Shown here piece after piece: positions 1 through 9,527 of a stretch of 48,196 bases of DNA. Made by a program: the position numbers and the translations under genes. Positions within the stretch are counted from its first letter, which is position 1. Every line of letters starts with the position of its first letter. The stretch comes from Maribacter sp. (GTDB lineage: Bacteria > Bacteroidota > Bacteroidia > Flavobacteriales > Flavobacteriaceae), in assembly GCA_024228355.1 (NCBI GenBank), contig JAAETN010000293.1, positions 1 to 48,196 of the forward strand, written 5' to 3'. A model generated the notes under the pieces. The model was not told the origin of the DNA. It saw only the letters and a program-made list of their open reading frames with translations, and did no database searches.

Positions 1-452
1 ACAACATCTACAACAAATTTACCTGGATCATTGATTCTAAAACTATAGGTCCCAAAGGCACGAATTTCAACAAGGCCAAAACGTTCATCACTTAACATAA
101 ACGGATTTTTAGTTCCCCATTTCTCATCGGTGAATAAACGAGTACTCACAAAATAAACCTCAGCTTTAAAGGGGCTATCAAAACCATACTTCCATCCTTT
201 TAAGGTAGTTAAAATTGGAAGGTTTTTGGTGTTCAAAGTGTAGGTGCCCGGAGTGAAAACATCCGCCAATTGTCCTTCATTCACAAAAACAGCAGTTTGG
301 CCTTCACGAACAATCAGTTTTGCATTATTCTTGATCTCATTCTGATATCTTTCAAATCTATGGACAATGGTGTCGTTAGAGACATCTAACCATTCGATAA
401 TGTCTATAAATTCATGACTCAGTTTGTTTTTTATCTCATCAAATAAACTCAT
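1..452 (-). CDS. SPFH-domain protein (YdjI / virion-core-like), partial
   Basis: The reading frame starts with ATG at 452 and stays open to the left edge, so about 150 N-terminal residues are visible and the C-terminus is missing. The protein begins MSLFDEIKNKLSHEF, with no signal peptide, and continues with segments such as VREGQTAVFVNEGQ and DVFTPGTYTL. These are typical of the bacterial SPFH (stomatin/prohibitin/flotillin-like) proteins related to Bacillus YdjI, which often carry a C-terminal zinc ribbon; that part lies outside the window. Members are thought to act in membrane-associated stress responses, but the exact role is unknown. It is divergent from the ribonucleotide reductase gene, with 290 bp between them. 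Confidence 0.75.
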   Translation of the reverse strand, partial: MSLFDEIKNKLSHEFIDIIEWLDVSNDTIVHRFERYQNEIKNNAKLIVREGQTAVFVNEGQLADVFTPGTYTLNTKNLPILTTLKGWKYGFDSPFKAEVYFVSTRLFTDEKWGTKNPFMLSDERFGLVEIRAFGTYSFRINDPGKFVVDV

Positions 453-742
453 TTTGTTAGTGTTTTTAATTTGTTAAAAGATAAGGAATTCTTTAAATGT
501 TCCAAAGGGGAAAACCTAATAAATTATTCGCCCAACTTCAGTTTTGATAATTACTGAACAATAATCGGGGCTGAAATTTATTTGTTAACTTTTTTTTGTT
601 GATAAATTTTTAATTTCCTGATTATCATATTGTTAACACCTTTTTCTTGTATACTTTATGACTTTTGTCATATAACGATTGTTTTCTTTTTGTATACTTT
701 TATACTTTCTTTCTAAGTACCTAATAACCATAATATTTCCAT
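453..742. promoter_or_regulatory. Divergent intergenic region with repeated GTATAC boxes upstream of the reductase gene
   Basis: This AT-rich region separates two divergent genes. Close to the reductase start it holds two copies of TTGTATACTTT (from 647 and from 690, 43 bp apart, about four helical turns). Between them lies the inverted repeat ATGAC-TTTT-GTCAT at 658-671. A third, shorter TATACTTT follows at 701-708. The arrangement suggests binding of a dimeric regulator or a double promoter. I found no cobalamin riboswitch and no obvious NrdR box. Function is inferred from position only. Confidence 0.4.
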
Positions 743-3286
743 ATGCAATTAAAAACAATGCCTCCCCAAAGAAAAACATATTCCCAAGAAGAAGCTTATC
801 AATCTAGTTTGGTCTATTTCAAGGGTGATGACCTAGCGGCACAGGTATGGATCAATAAATATGCCCTGAAGGATTCGGAGGGAAATATCTATGAGCTTAA
901 TCCTGATGATATGCATCGAAGAATTGCAAAGGAAATTAGTAGGATAGAGCAAAAATATCCCAATCCCCTAACAGAAAAAGAGGTTTTTGATCTGATTAAA
1001 AACTTCAAATACATCGTCCCCCAAGGAAGTCCAATGGCAGGGATTGGCAACCCTTATCAAATCGCATCACTCTCCAATTGTTTTGTTATAGGTAATGAAG
1101 GTGCATCAGATTCTTATGGCGGCATTATGAAAATTGACCAAGAACAGGTACAATTGATGAAACGCCGTGGTGGAGTGGGTCATGATCTTTCACACATTCG
1201 CCCAAAAGGATCACCTGTGAAAAATTCGGCATTGACCTCAACAGGACTTGTCCCTTTTATGGAGCGCTATTCCAATTCTACCCGTGAAGTGGCACAAGAT
1301 GGTCGTCGTGGTGCCCTTATGTTATCTGTCTCAATCAACCATCCTGATGCCGAGGATTTTATTGACGCCAAGATGGAGCAGGGCAAGGTAACCGGGGCCA
1401 ATGTCTCTGTTAGGATAGATGATGAGTTCATGAAATCCGTTGAAAATAAAACCCCCTATAACCAAAAATTTCCTATTCATTCAATTGACCCCAAAGTTTC
1501 AAAAAAAATCGATGCCAATAAATTATGGGATAAAATTGTACATAATGCATGGCAATCCGCGGAACCGGGAATCTTGTTCTGGGATACGATAATCAATGAA
1601 TCCGTACCTGATTGTTATGCGGATTTAGGATATAAAACCGTATCTACCAACCCTTGTGGTGAGATTCCGTTATGCCCCTATGATTCATGTAGACTATTGG
1701 CCATAAATCTTTTCTCTTATGTAGAAGAACCTTTTACAAAAAATGCCACTTTCAACTTCAACCTTTTTAAAACACATATTGCAGCTGCCCAGCGTATCAT
1801 GGACGATATCATTGATCTTGAACTGGAAAAAGTGGATGGTATTTTGGCAAAAATAAATGCGGACCCTGAATTAGAGGATACAAAAGGGGTAGAAAAACAA
1901 TTATGGCAACAAATCAAGGAAAAAGCACTAAACGGAAGAAGAACAGGCATAGGTATCACGGCTGAAGGTGATATGTTGGCCGCTTTAGGCTTGCGTTACG
2001 GAAGTGAAAATGCCAATGCGTTTTCAATCGAAGTACATAAAACAATTGCGTTGGAAGCATACCGAGCATCGGTTTATACTGCCAAAGAACGAGGGGCCTT
2101 TGAGATTTTCGATGCCGAAAGGGAAAAGGAAAATCCGTTCATCCTTCGACTAAAGGAAGCTGATGAAAAGTTATATTATGAAATGTTGGAATATGGGCGT
2201 AGAAATATCGCCTTATTAACCATTGCCCCAACAGGAACTACAAGTTTAATGACCCAAACTACCTCGGGTATAGAACCTGTCTTTTTACCAGTTTACAAAC
2301 GAAGAAGAAAAGTGAATCCCAGCGATAAGAATGTAAATGTGACTTTTGTTGACGAAGTAGGTGATTCATGGGAAGAATATGTGGTATTCCACCTAAGGTT
2401 TAAACAATGGATGGAGGCCAATGGCATCGAAACTGAAAAGAAATACAATCAAGAAGAATTGGATAAAATCGTACAACAATCCCCTTATTACAAAGCAACT
2501 TCCAATGATGTGGATTGGCTGAGTAAAGTACGGTTACAAGGTGCAGTTCAAAAATGGATAGACCACTCGATAAGTGTTACCATAAATCTACCCAATGATG
2601 TACCAGAAGAGTTAGTAGGTACCTTATATCTGGAAGCATGGAAGGCAGGTTGCAAAGGGGTAACGGTTTACCGTGATGGTTCAAGATCAGGAGTGTTGAT
2701 TGCGAATGATCCAGAAGCTGAAGAAACCTTGATTCACTTCCCTACAAAACGGCCACAGGTATTGGAAGCCGATATCGTTCGTTTTCAGAACAATAAAGAA
2801 AAATGGATTGCCTTTATTGGAATTATTGATGACCAACCTTATGAAATTTTTACAGGACTAGCCGATGACGAGGACGGTATTTTGATTCCGCGCTGGGTCG
2901 AAGAAGGTTTGATCATTAAAAACAGGGATGAAGACGGCACATCACGCTACGATTTTCAATATAAAAACAAAAGAGGTTATAAAACGACCATCGAAGGACT
3001 TTCACATAAGTTCAATCCTGAATTTTGGAATTATGCCAAATTAATTTCAAGTACGTTACGCCACGGTATGCCAATAGAAAAGGTGGTAGACCTGATAAAT
3101 AGTCTACAATTGGAAGGAGAATCTATAAGCACTTGGAAAAACGGGGTTGCTCGTGCCTTAAAACGGTTTGTAGAGGACGGCACCATGGCAAAGGGTCAAA
3201 AATGCGATAATTGTACATCTACCAATTTAATTTACCAAGAGGGATGCTTAACCTGTAAAGACTGTGGGTCTTCTAAATGCGGATAA
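743..3286 (+). CDS. nrdJ: Adenosylcobalamin-dependent (class II) ribonucleoside-diphosphate reductase
   Basis: This 847-residue protein should reduce ribonucleotides to deoxyribonucleotides using adenosylcobalamin as radical source. The glycyl-like barrel spans roughly residues 90-640. It holds the first redox cysteine (SLSNCFV, Cys113), the radical-site motif NPCGE (Cys305) and the phosphate-binding IAPTGTTS loop. Residues about 680-815 match the TSCPD domain found in B12-dependent enzymes, and the last 25 residues form a four-cysteine zinc ribbon (CDNC, CKDC) ending in SKCG, which probably shuttles electrons to the active site. No N-terminal ATP cone is evident, so overall allosteric control by dATP may be absent. 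It is a single-gene unit. A second in-frame Met at residue 6 could also be the start. Confidence 0.92.
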   Translation: MQLKTMPPQRKTYSQEEAYQSSLVYFKGDDLAAQVWINKYALKDSEGNIYELNPDDMHRRIAKEISRIEQKYPNPLTEKEVFDLIKNFKYIVPQGSPMAGIGNPYQIASLSNCFVIGNEGASDSYGGIMKIDQEQVQLMKRRGGVGHDLSHIRPKGSPVKNSALTSTGLVPFMERYSNSTREVAQDGRRGALMLSVSINHPDAEDFIDAKMEQGKVTGANVSVRIDDEFMKSVENKTPYNQKFPIHSIDPKVSKKIDANKLWDKIVHNAWQSAEPGILFWDTIINESVPDCYADLGYKTVSTNPCGEIPLCPYDSCRLLAINLFSYVEEPFTKNATFNFNLFKTHIAAAQRIMDDIIDLELEKVDGILAKINADPELEDTKGVEKQLWQQIKEKALNGRRTGIGITAEGDMLAALGLRYGSENANAFSIEVHKTIALEAYRASVYTAKERGAFEIFDAEREKENPFILRLKEADEKLYYEMLEYGRRNIALLTIAPTGTTSLMTQTTSGIEPVFLPVYKRRRKVNPSDKNVNVTFVDEVGDSWEEYVVFHLRFKQWMEANGIETEKKYNQEELDKIVQQSPYYKATSNDVDWLSKVRLQGAVQKWIDHSISVTINLPNDVPEELVGTLYLEAWKAGCKGVTVYRDGSRSGVLIANDPEAEETLIHFPTKRPQVLEADIVRFQNNKEKWIAFIGIIDDQPYEIFTGLADDEDGILIPRWVEEGLIIKNRDEDGTSRYDFQYKNKRGYKTTIEGLSHKFNPEFWNYAKLISSTLRHGMPIEKVVDLINSLQLEGESISTWKNGVARALKRFVEDGTMAKGQKCDNCTSTNLIYQEGCLTCKDCGSSKCG

Positions 3287-3387
3287 ACCAGGTATTTGAC
3301 CTAGGCCTTCTTGAATTTCACCTTAAATCTCTGGGTAAAGCTATATATTGTCTTTACTTTAGAGGTAACTAAGTACTACTTGAATTC

Positions 3388-4338
3388 ATGAAAAAAGTCT
3401 TTTGCATTGGGGAGTTGCTCATAGATTTTGTCGCCGAAAAGCAAGGCAATGACCTATCCAAAGCAGATGTTTTTACCAAAAAAGCAGGTGGCGCTCCTGC
3501 CAATGTAGCTTGTGCTATAGCAAAGTTGGGCGGACTGGGCAAATTCATTGGATGTGTCGGCATAGACCAATTTGGTTCATTTCTGTTGAGCGTATTAGAA
3601 GATAACCATGTAGATGTTAGTCTGGCACAACGTTCAAAAACATTTACTACCATTGCATTTGTGTCTATCGCGGAAAATGGCGAACGTGATTTTGTTTTTA
3701 GCCGCGGCGCTGACAAAAAATTGAAATACGATTCTAAGGTAAAAAGTTCATTCAAGGAAAATATAGTGCATTTTGGAGCTGCAACTGCCCTGCTAGGTGG
3801 CGACCTGGAGGAAGCCTATGGCAGGTACTTTTTTGATGCCCTGACACAAGATGCATTTATAAGTTTTGACCCTAATTTTCGCGGTGACCTTTGGAAAGGT
3901 GAAGAAGAAATTTTCATTAAAAAATGCATGCCCTTCGTTCAAAAAGCGCATTTGTGCAAGTTTAGTTTGGAAGAAGCCGAATTGTTATCAGGGAAGACTG
4001 ATTTGGAGGAATGTTGTGCGGTTCTACATGAAGTGGGGACCAAAGTTATAGCCATTACGTTAGGAGGTGACGGCACTTTACTCAGTACCGAGAATACGAA
4101 GCATACCATCCCTAGTATTAAAGTAAAACCTGTTGATACTACAGGCGCCGGCGATGCCTTTATTGGGTGTCTACTCTACCAAATCGCTGCGCTACATGAC
4201 CCTATGGAAATTCTTGAAAACATAGCGCTGTTAATAGATATGGTAAAAATTGCCAACAAGGCGGGTGCGATTACAACCACCAATTTTGGGGCGATACCGT
4301 CGCTGCCCACTCGGGATCAACTCCATACTCTAGGATGA
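3388..4338 (+). CDS. PfkB-family fructokinase
   Basis: This 316-residue ribokinase-fold protein probably phosphorylates fructose to fructose 6-phosphate with ATP. The first family signature (GGAPAN, residues 34-39) and the second (DTTGAGDAF, from residue 250, with catalytic base Asp256) are intact. Its stop codon overlaps the start of the amylosucrase gene in an ATGA junction, which implies translational coupling. That neighbour releases fructose from sucrose, so fructose is the most sensible substrate. Family membership is certain from the motifs; the sugar specificity is inferred from context. A weak -7 box (TACTTTAG, 3355-3362) lies 25 nt before the ATG. Confidence 0.88.
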   Translation: MKKVFCIGELLIDFVAEKQGNDLSKADVFTKKAGGAPANVACAIAKLGGLGKFIGCVGIDQFGSFLLSVLEDNHVDVSLAQRSKTFTTIAFVSIAENGERDFVFSRGADKKLKYDSKVKSSFKENIVHFGAATALLGGDLEEAYGRYFFDALTQDAFISFDPNFRGDLWKGEEEIFIKKCMPFVQKAHLCKFSLEEAELLSGKTDLEECCAVLHEVGTKVIAITLGGDGTLLSTENTKHTIPSIKVKPVDTTGAGDAFIGCLLYQIAALHDPMEILENIALLIDMVKIANKAGAITTTNFGAIPSLPTRDQLHTLG

Positions 4339-6272
4339 ATCAAGCACACCTACATCAAATTATTGCTTTAGAAAAACAAGACCCTGCCAAACCTAACGAA
4401 TTCGAAAAGTTCTTTGAACTAAGGCTATCTACCAATCTTACAATTATCAAAGACCTGTTTTTTTCGCTCTATCCTGAAGAAAGCCATACGGCAGCGTTTA
4501 AGAAATTACTACATCATCAGCTGCCGACCCTCTTCAAGGAAAGACCAGCACCCCTTAAATTGCTCGATTTAAGTCGTTCAAAACAGAGAGATTGGTACCA
4601 GTCCGAACAACTTGTGGGTATGCAATTATATGTAGACCATTTTAGTAAAGACTTAAAAGGATTGGAAAATAAGCTGGGTTATTTTGAGAAATTGGGAGTA
4701 AACTTTTTACACCTAATGCCCATTACACCAAGACCAAAGGGTGAAAATGACGGTGGCTATGCAGTAAACAGCTACCACGAGGTAGACAAGCGGTTCGGTA
4801 CAAAAGATGACCTATTAAAACTAACCGAAAAAATGCGCGATAAAAACATGTTCTTAATGTTGGATTTTGTTGCCAACCACACTTCCAACGAATTTCCTTG
4901 GGCCAAAAAGGCCATGGCCGGAGATGAAAGATATCAAGAATATTACCATATTTATTCAGACCGAACCATACCTGACGTATTTGAAAAAACACTTCCGGAA
5001 ATTTTTCCGTTGACTTCCCCTGGCAATTTTACCTTCAACCCTGAAATGCAAAAATGGGTCATGACCGTTTTTAACCAATACCAGTGGGATCTAAATTATT
5101 CAAATCCAGAGGTATTTATAGCGATGTTGGGTAATTTGTTGAAATTGGCAAATCTTGGTGTAGATGTAGTGCGCTTGGACGCCCTTGCATTTATGTGGAA
5201 AAAACTGGATACCCTCTCCCAAAACTTGCCCGGGGCCCATACATTGATTGCCTTATTCCGAATGTGCCTGCAGGTAATCGCACCTGGGGTGGTGTTTTTA
5301 GCGGAAGCCATTGTTGCCCCAAACGAAATAATCAAATATTTTGGTACGGGTCCTTTGAAAGGAAACGAATGTGAAATTGCATACAACGCTACACTTATGG
5401 CACTATTGTGGGATGCTATCGCCACAAAAAAAACAATGCTGATCTATAAAAACCTTCAAGACCTACCAAAAAAAAACGAAGAGGCTTCATGGATCAATTA
5501 TCTACGCTGTCATGACGATATAGGCCTTGGGTTTAATGATCGTTACATCAATGAAGTTGGTTGGGATGCCAAACATCATCGTAAATTTCTGTTGGACTAT
5601 TATTGTCAGAATATCGAATGGTCTCCTGCCAAAGGTGAGATGTTCATGTACAATCCTAAAACAGGTGATGGTAGGATTACTGGAAGCTGCGCTTCCCTAT
5701 TAGGATTAGAAAAAGCCCTTGAACAGAATGACGCAGCTAAAATTAACCAGGCAATCAATAAAATAATCATGATGCACGGCATCATATTGTCCTATGGTGG
5801 TATTCCCCTCATCTATGCTGGCGATGAAATAGGTGCTTTAAACGACTATTCCTACTTAAAGGATATTGACAAAAAAGAAGATAGTAGATGGGTGAACCGA
5901 CCATACCAGGATTGGGAGATTATAGCTCACCTTGATTCTAGGAAAACCTATCAGTCAAGAATTTTCTTTGGATTGCGACAGTTGATTCGTTTGCGTAAGC
6001 ATAATCCCGTATTCGCGGACAGAAATAACCTTGTTTTGTATGATGGTCATAACCCACATGTTTTCATCTATGAACGAACTTCAGACAAAAATAAAGGTGT
6101 TTTGGTGTTGTGCAACTTCTCTGAATCCCCTCAGTCAATAGCTGAAATTACCCTAGATTCCTATGGTTCAATAGCCAACACAAAAGACTTGATTTCAGGT
6201 AGGGCAATAACGTTCGTTGATGGCACGTTGGAACTAAAACCATACCAATTATTTTGGTTGTCCAAGGCCTAA
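4335..6272 (+). CDS. ams: Amylosucrase (GH13 subfamily 4)
   Basis: This 645-residue cytoplasmic enzyme matches amylosucrase in length and motifs. Amylosucrase transfers glucose from sucrose to an alpha-1,4-glucan and frees fructose. The (beta/alpha)8 barrel carries the GH13 catalytic set: nucleophile Asp282 in RLDALAF, acid/base Glu324 in FLAEAIV, and transition-state stabiliser Asp394 in RCHDDIG. These numbers are within four residues of those known for Neisseria polysaccharea amylosucrase. An alpha-helical N-terminal domain (about 1-90) and a C-terminal beta domain (about 555-645) are as in that family. There is no signal peptide. It overlaps the upstream fructokinase by 4 bp, and its 3' end overlaps the convergent minus-strand gene by 4 bp. 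A sucrose hydrolase is the main alternative. Confidence 0.88.
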   Translation: MNQAHLHQIIALEKQDPAKPNEFEKFFELRLSTNLTIIKDLFFSLYPEESHTAAFKKLLHHQLPTLFKERPAPLKLLDLSRSKQRDWYQSEQLVGMQLYVDHFSKDLKGLENKLGYFEKLGVNFLHLMPITPRPKGENDGGYAVNSYHEVDKRFGTKDDLLKLTEKMRDKNMFLMLDFVANHTSNEFPWAKKAMAGDERYQEYYHIYSDRTIPDVFEKTLPEIFPLTSPGNFTFNPEMQKWVMTVFNQYQWDLNYSNPEVFIAMLGNLLKLANLGVDVVRLDALAFMWKKLDTLSQNLPGAHTLIALFRMCLQVIAPGVVFLAEAIVAPNEIIKYFGTGPLKGNECEIAYNATLMALLWDAIATKKTMLIYKNLQDLPKKNEEASWINYLRCHDDIGLGFNDRYINEVGWDAKHHRKFLLDYYCQNIEWSPAKGEMFMYNPKTGDGRITGSCASLLGLEKALEQNDAAKINQAINKIIMMHGIILSYGGIPLIYAGDEIGALNDYSYLKDIDKKEDSRWVNRPYQDWEIIAHLDSRKTYQSRIFFGLRQLIRLRKHNPVFADRNNLVLYDGHNPHVFIYERTSDKNKGVLVLCNFSESPQSIAEITLDSYGSIANTKDLISGRAITFVDGTLELKPYQLFWLSKA

Positions 6273-7405
6273 CTATACTTCACCTTACGTAAAATCCGTA
6301 GTGATTCTTTTAGGGAATGATGCACTTCTTGATTGGTCTTTTTCAAAAGAGTCCGTGCTTTCTCCATTTGCTCCTTAGCTTCTTCAAATCCGTTCAAAAA
6401 ACAAATAAGATACGTAGCAGGTAAATGTGTAAGACCCTCTTTGTCAGTAGGCTTCAAGGCCATGTTTTTTTCCAGTTTACGCAGTATTGCATTGTTCGTA
6501 TTGAATATATGGTACAATGTCTTTTTATCATATTTGGGAGGTTCAAAAATCAATTCGCTTTGAATCTGATAGGTGCCATTATCCTCAAAAGTAATGTTCA
6601 TTTTTTCCAATGGGTAGTAATTTAATTTATTGGCCAGCCCTAAGCGTACATACTCTGTTGTTGTGAAGGTGTCATCATCGTAATCAACCGTCACCTCATC
6701 CAAAGTGGAATAAAAAAGTTTTACCTGCTCGTTGATCAGTTCAATATCAACTCTGGAGAAATAGACTTCGTCCTTTACTTTTTTGGCATTACCTGCCCAA
6801 CAAACCACAAATTGTTCTTTAAAGACCTTGTAGTTGTTTTCAAGATCTTTATGTCTGTTATTCAGAAAATCGATTACCCCATCCAGGGTCAACTCAATAT
6901 TGTTCCTGGCATGTTGCTCAATTGTTTCTACGGCCTTTGAATTAATGTCCTTCAACTCAATATCATAAGCCTTGGGCAAACTAATACTCCCCTCTCTGAA
7001 GAAGACCGAGCCTCCATAATATTTCCAGATATTCTTACGTAGGGCACATACCCTTCCGTTAGATCTAATGGTCACCAAGCCAACAACCCTACCTTCCTCC
7101 AAATGTGGAAACGGAATATTCTCATAGGCAATCAAAGGTGGATTATCAAGATAGGCATTGACTAGATTTTGAATCTTGCTGTCATCAAAAAAATCAACTC
7201 CAACAATCTTATTGTCCTCATCTTCAACTCCGACTACGATAAAAGAATGGTTTTTGGGATTGCTATTGGCAAGTGCACAAACGTGTTTCAAGAATTTTGC
7301 TTTCCCTTCTTTATGACCAATACTTATAAATCGCTTTTTGTCATAAAAGCTATTCTCGTCGTTATGGGCTAGGAGGTTTTTTACCAATAGGCGTTTATTG
7401 ATCAT
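6269..7405 (-). CDS. AlbA_2 (Schlafen-type) domain protein
   Basis: This 378-residue protein has an N-terminal AlbA_2 domain (about residues 1-140), recognised by the early E..FYDKKRFI segment, the ALANSNP turn and the [17 protein letters not shown] core. These domains occur in bacterial Schlafen-related proteins, often annotated as ATP-binding or transcriptional regulators, and some act on nucleic acid. The remaining ~230 residues are mixed alpha/beta and lysine-rich near the end, with no motif I recognise. Its start overlaps the stop of the upstream SDR gene in an ATGA junction, so the two form one operon. Its 3' end overlaps amylosucrase tail to tail. The biochemical role is unknown. Confidence 0.65.
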   Translation of the reverse strand: MINKRLLVKNLLAHNDENSFYDKKRFISIGHKEGKAKFLKHVCALANSNPKNHSFIVVGVEDEDNKIVGVDFFDDSKIQNLVNAYLDNPPLIAYENIPFPHLEEGRVVGLVTIRSNGRVCALRKNIWKYYGGSVFFREGSISLPKAYDIELKDINSKAVETIEQHARNNIELTLDGVIDFLNNRHKDLENNYKVFKEQFVVCWAGNAKKVKDEVYFSRVDIELINEQVKLFYSTLDEVTVDYDDDTFTTTEYVRLGLANKLNYYPLEKMNITFEDNGTYQIQSELIFEPPKYDKKTLYHIFNTNNAILRKLEKNMALKPTDKEGLTHLPATYLICFLNGFEEAKEQMEKARTLLKKTNQEVHHSLKESLRILRKVKYS

Positions 7406-8157
7406 AGCTCTTTCTTGACTATTGTACTACTGGCTTGCGCCGTTGGCATAACCACTAAATCGGCAATATTAACATGATAAGGTCTGGTTACAACAAATAG
7501 AATAATATCTGCAATATCTTCGGGTCTTAAGGCTTGGAAACCCTTATAAACCTTATCGACCCTTTCAGTATCTCCCTTAAAACGCACCTGACTGAATTCA
7601 GTCTCCACCAATCCCGGGTTTACAGCCCCAACACGTATGCCATATTCATTAAGATCTATTCGCATGCCTTGATTGATGGCATCAACGGCGTATTTGCTGG
7701 CACAATACACATTGCCTTTGGGGTATACTTCCTTACCTGCAATTGAACCAATATTGATGATATGCCCTTGTCTTCTTTCAACCATAATTGTCAGCACTTC
7801 TTTTGAAACATAGAGCAATCCTTTTATATTAATATCGATCATGGCATCCCAATCATCTAGACTACCATCCTCAATGGAATCCATGCCGTGCGCATTTCCA
7901 GCATTATTGACAAGGATATCGATATTTGAAAATTCGGAAGGCAACGAACTGATTTGATTCGTAACATCTTCCTTGTTTCGAACATCAAAGTTCAAGGTAT
8001 GTATATTTGTTAGTTCCCCGAGTTCTTTTTTTAAGGTATCCAATCGGCCTTGACGTCTTCCACATAAAATCAAGTTGAATTTGTTTTCAGCGAAAAGCTG
8101 TGCTGTAGCACGGCCTATACCGCTGGTTGACCCAGTTATTAAAGCTGTTTTATCCAT
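7402..8157 (-). CDS. SDR-family NAD(P)-dependent oxidoreductase (YdfG-like)
   Basis: This 251-residue classical short-chain dehydrogenase has the cofactor-binding TGSTSGIG at residues 8-15, the structural NNAG at 84-87, Asn110, and the catalytic Ser138, Tyr151 and Lys155 (YCASK). Overall it resembles the YdfG/serine-3-dehydrogenase group, which oxidises 3-hydroxy acids or reduces aldehydes such as malonic semialdehyde. The TGR/R-rich turn after strand 2 (CGRRQGR) suggests a preference for NADP(H). It is the first gene of a two-gene minus-strand unit with the AlbA_2 gene. The substrate cannot be told from sequence. Confidence 0.85.
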   Translation of the reverse strand: MDKTALITGSTSGIGRATAQLFAENKFNLILCGRRQGRLDTLKKELGELTNIHTLNFDVRNKEDVTNQISSLPSEFSNIDILVNNAGNAHGMDSIEDGSLDDWDAMIDINIKGLLYVSKEVLTIMVERRQGHIINIGSIAGKEVYPKGNVYCASKYAVDAINQGMRIDLNEYGIRVGAVNPGLVETEFSQVRFKGDTERVDKVYKGFQALRPEDIADIILFVVTRPYHVNIADLVVMPTAQASSTIVKKEL

Positions 8158-8268
8158 ATTTTTAGTATCTCCTGGTTTTTAAACTTCTTTGACCATATTT
8201 CATTTAAAATGTTGTTTTTCCTTATAGAAACTTTATGGTGTTCACCTGTTATATTTAAAAAAAGAAGT

Positions 8269-8276
8269 TATGTTTG
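8269..8276 (+). promoter_or_regulatory. Candidate -7 promoter box for the Bat operon
   Basis: TATGTTTG matches the Bacteroidetes TAnnTTTG element. It lies 165 nt before the moxR start, which would leave a long leader. A closer imperfect box (TCAATTTG, 8382-8389) is an alternative. A TTCACCTG ... CAGGTG(TG)TGAA inverted repeat brackets the first box (about 8241-8290). Confidence 0.35.
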
Positions 8277-8440
8277 CCGCAGGTGTGTGAAATTAAAAAG
8301 AAATCACTTAAAAACTTCATAAAAATAGGGGCTATCGTCATTTTTTAACCAATCGTTAACAGCGATACAGTGAATAAATTTTCAATTTGCACCCCTGATA
8401 AGATCAAAACAAACCAATACCAGAAAATGTATTAGAATAT

Positions 8441-9442
8441 ATGGAAGAAAATACTACTGTTGATATTAGCGCAGTTAACGAAAAAATCGCCCAAGAAAGC
8501 GCTTTTATAGACCTCCTAATGTCAGAAATGAATAAAGTGATCGTTGGCCAAAAACACATGGTCGAAAGATTACTGATTGGTCTTTTGGGACAAGGCCATA
8601 TTCTGTTGGAAGGTGTTCCTGGACTTGCAAAAACCCTTGCAATTACTACTTTGGCCAAAGCTGTTAAAGGAAGTTTTAGTAGAATACAATTTACACCAGA
8701 CCTTTTGCCTGCCGATGTTGTAGGTACATTAATTTACAATATAAAGGAAAACGATTTTTCCATCAAGAAAGGTCCCATCTTCGCTAATTTCGTATTGGCG
8801 GATGAAATCAACAGGGCTCCAGCGAAAGTGCAATCCGCTCTTTTGGAAGCCATGCAGGAAAAACAAGTAACTATTGGTGACGAAACCTTTATTTTGGATA
8901 AACCATTCTTGGTAATGGCTACCCAAAACCCTATTGAGCAAGAGGGGACTTACCCATTGCCTGAAGCCCAGGTTGACCGTTTTATGTTGAAAACGGTTAT
9001 CGACTATCCTAAGATGAATGAGGAACAACTGATTATGCGCCAGAATCTTTTAGATGCTTTTGATGAAATTAAACCTGTAGTTTCCACCAAACAGATCTTA
9101 AGCGCCCAGAAAGCTGTTAGGGAAGTTTACATGGATGAGAAAATTGAAAAATACATTTTGGATATAGTATTCGCAACACGTTATCCTGAAAAATATAACC
9201 TAGAAGATTTAAAACCCCTGATTAGCTTTGGAGCCTCACCTCGTGGTAGTATTAATCTAGGTAATGCTGCCAAGTGTTATGCTTTTATTAAACGAAGGGG
9301 TTATGTGGTCCCGGAAGATGTAAGAGCTGTAGTACACGATGTGCTTAGGCACAGAATTGGTATTACTTATGAAGCCGAAGCAGAGAATATTACTTCTGAA
9401 GAGATCATCAACAAAATTGTTAATGAGATTGAAGTACCTTAA
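8441..9442 (+). CDS. moxR: MoxR-family AAA+ ATPase, first gene of the Bat operon
   Basis: This 333-residue AAA+ ATPase has Walker A GVPGLAKT at residues 58-65, a Walker B ending in LADEIN, a sensor-1 region (ATQNPIEQEGTYPLPEAQ) and the MoxR lid domain. MoxR ATPases act as chaperones for von Willebrand factor A (VWA) proteins such as those encoded further down this operon, by binding or activating their metal-ion sites. It is separated from the DUF58 gene by 85 bp that hold a degenerate repeat. The order moxR-DUF58-batA-batB is conserved in Bacteroidetes. Confidence 0.93.
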   Translation: MEENTTVDISAVNEKIAQESAFIDLLMSEMNKVIVGQKHMVERLLIGLLGQGHILLEGVPGLAKTLAITTLAKAVKGSFSRIQFTPDLLPADVVGTLIYNIKENDFSIKKGPIFANFVLADEINRAPAKVQSALLEAMQEKQVTIGDETFILDKPFLVMATQNPIEQEGTYPLPEAQVDRFMLKTVIDYPKMNEEQLIMRQNLLDAFDEIKPVVSTKQILSAQKAVREVYMDEKIEKYILDIVFATRYPEKYNLEDLKPLISFGASPRGSINLGNAAKCYAFIKRRGYVVPEDVRAVVHDVLRHRIGITYEAEAENITSEEIINKIVNEIEVP

Positions 9443-9527
9443 AAGGAGTAGGCAGTTTACAGTAGGCAGTAGTATTGAGCAAAATAAATTAACTGCTACT
9501 GCCAACTAATTACTACTAACTGATACG
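9443..9527. repeat. Degenerate GTAGGCAGT-type inverted repeat between moxR and the DUF58 gene
   Basis: The gap contains AGTAGGCAGT twice, followed by CTGCTACTGCCAACT and ACTACTAACTG in the opposite sense, so the whole stretch can fold into a long hairpin. The core is GGCAGTAG pairing with CTACTGCC. It looks unlike the surrounding coding DNA. The same kind of low-complexity repeat (GAGTTAAGAGTTAGG) appears at 10397-10430 in this operon. Such repeats are scattered between genes in many Bacteroidetes genomes (general experience, not checked here). Confidence 0.6.

Noticed and set aside
453-742. Cobalamin riboswitch before the B12-dependent reductase
   Set aside because: The region is too AT-rich and lacks the B12-box and the expected set of helices.
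6269-7405. Phage-defence system around the Schlafen/AlbA_2 protein
   Set aside because: The only coupled gene is an SDR enzyme; no nuclease, helicase, toxin or mobile-element signs are nearby.
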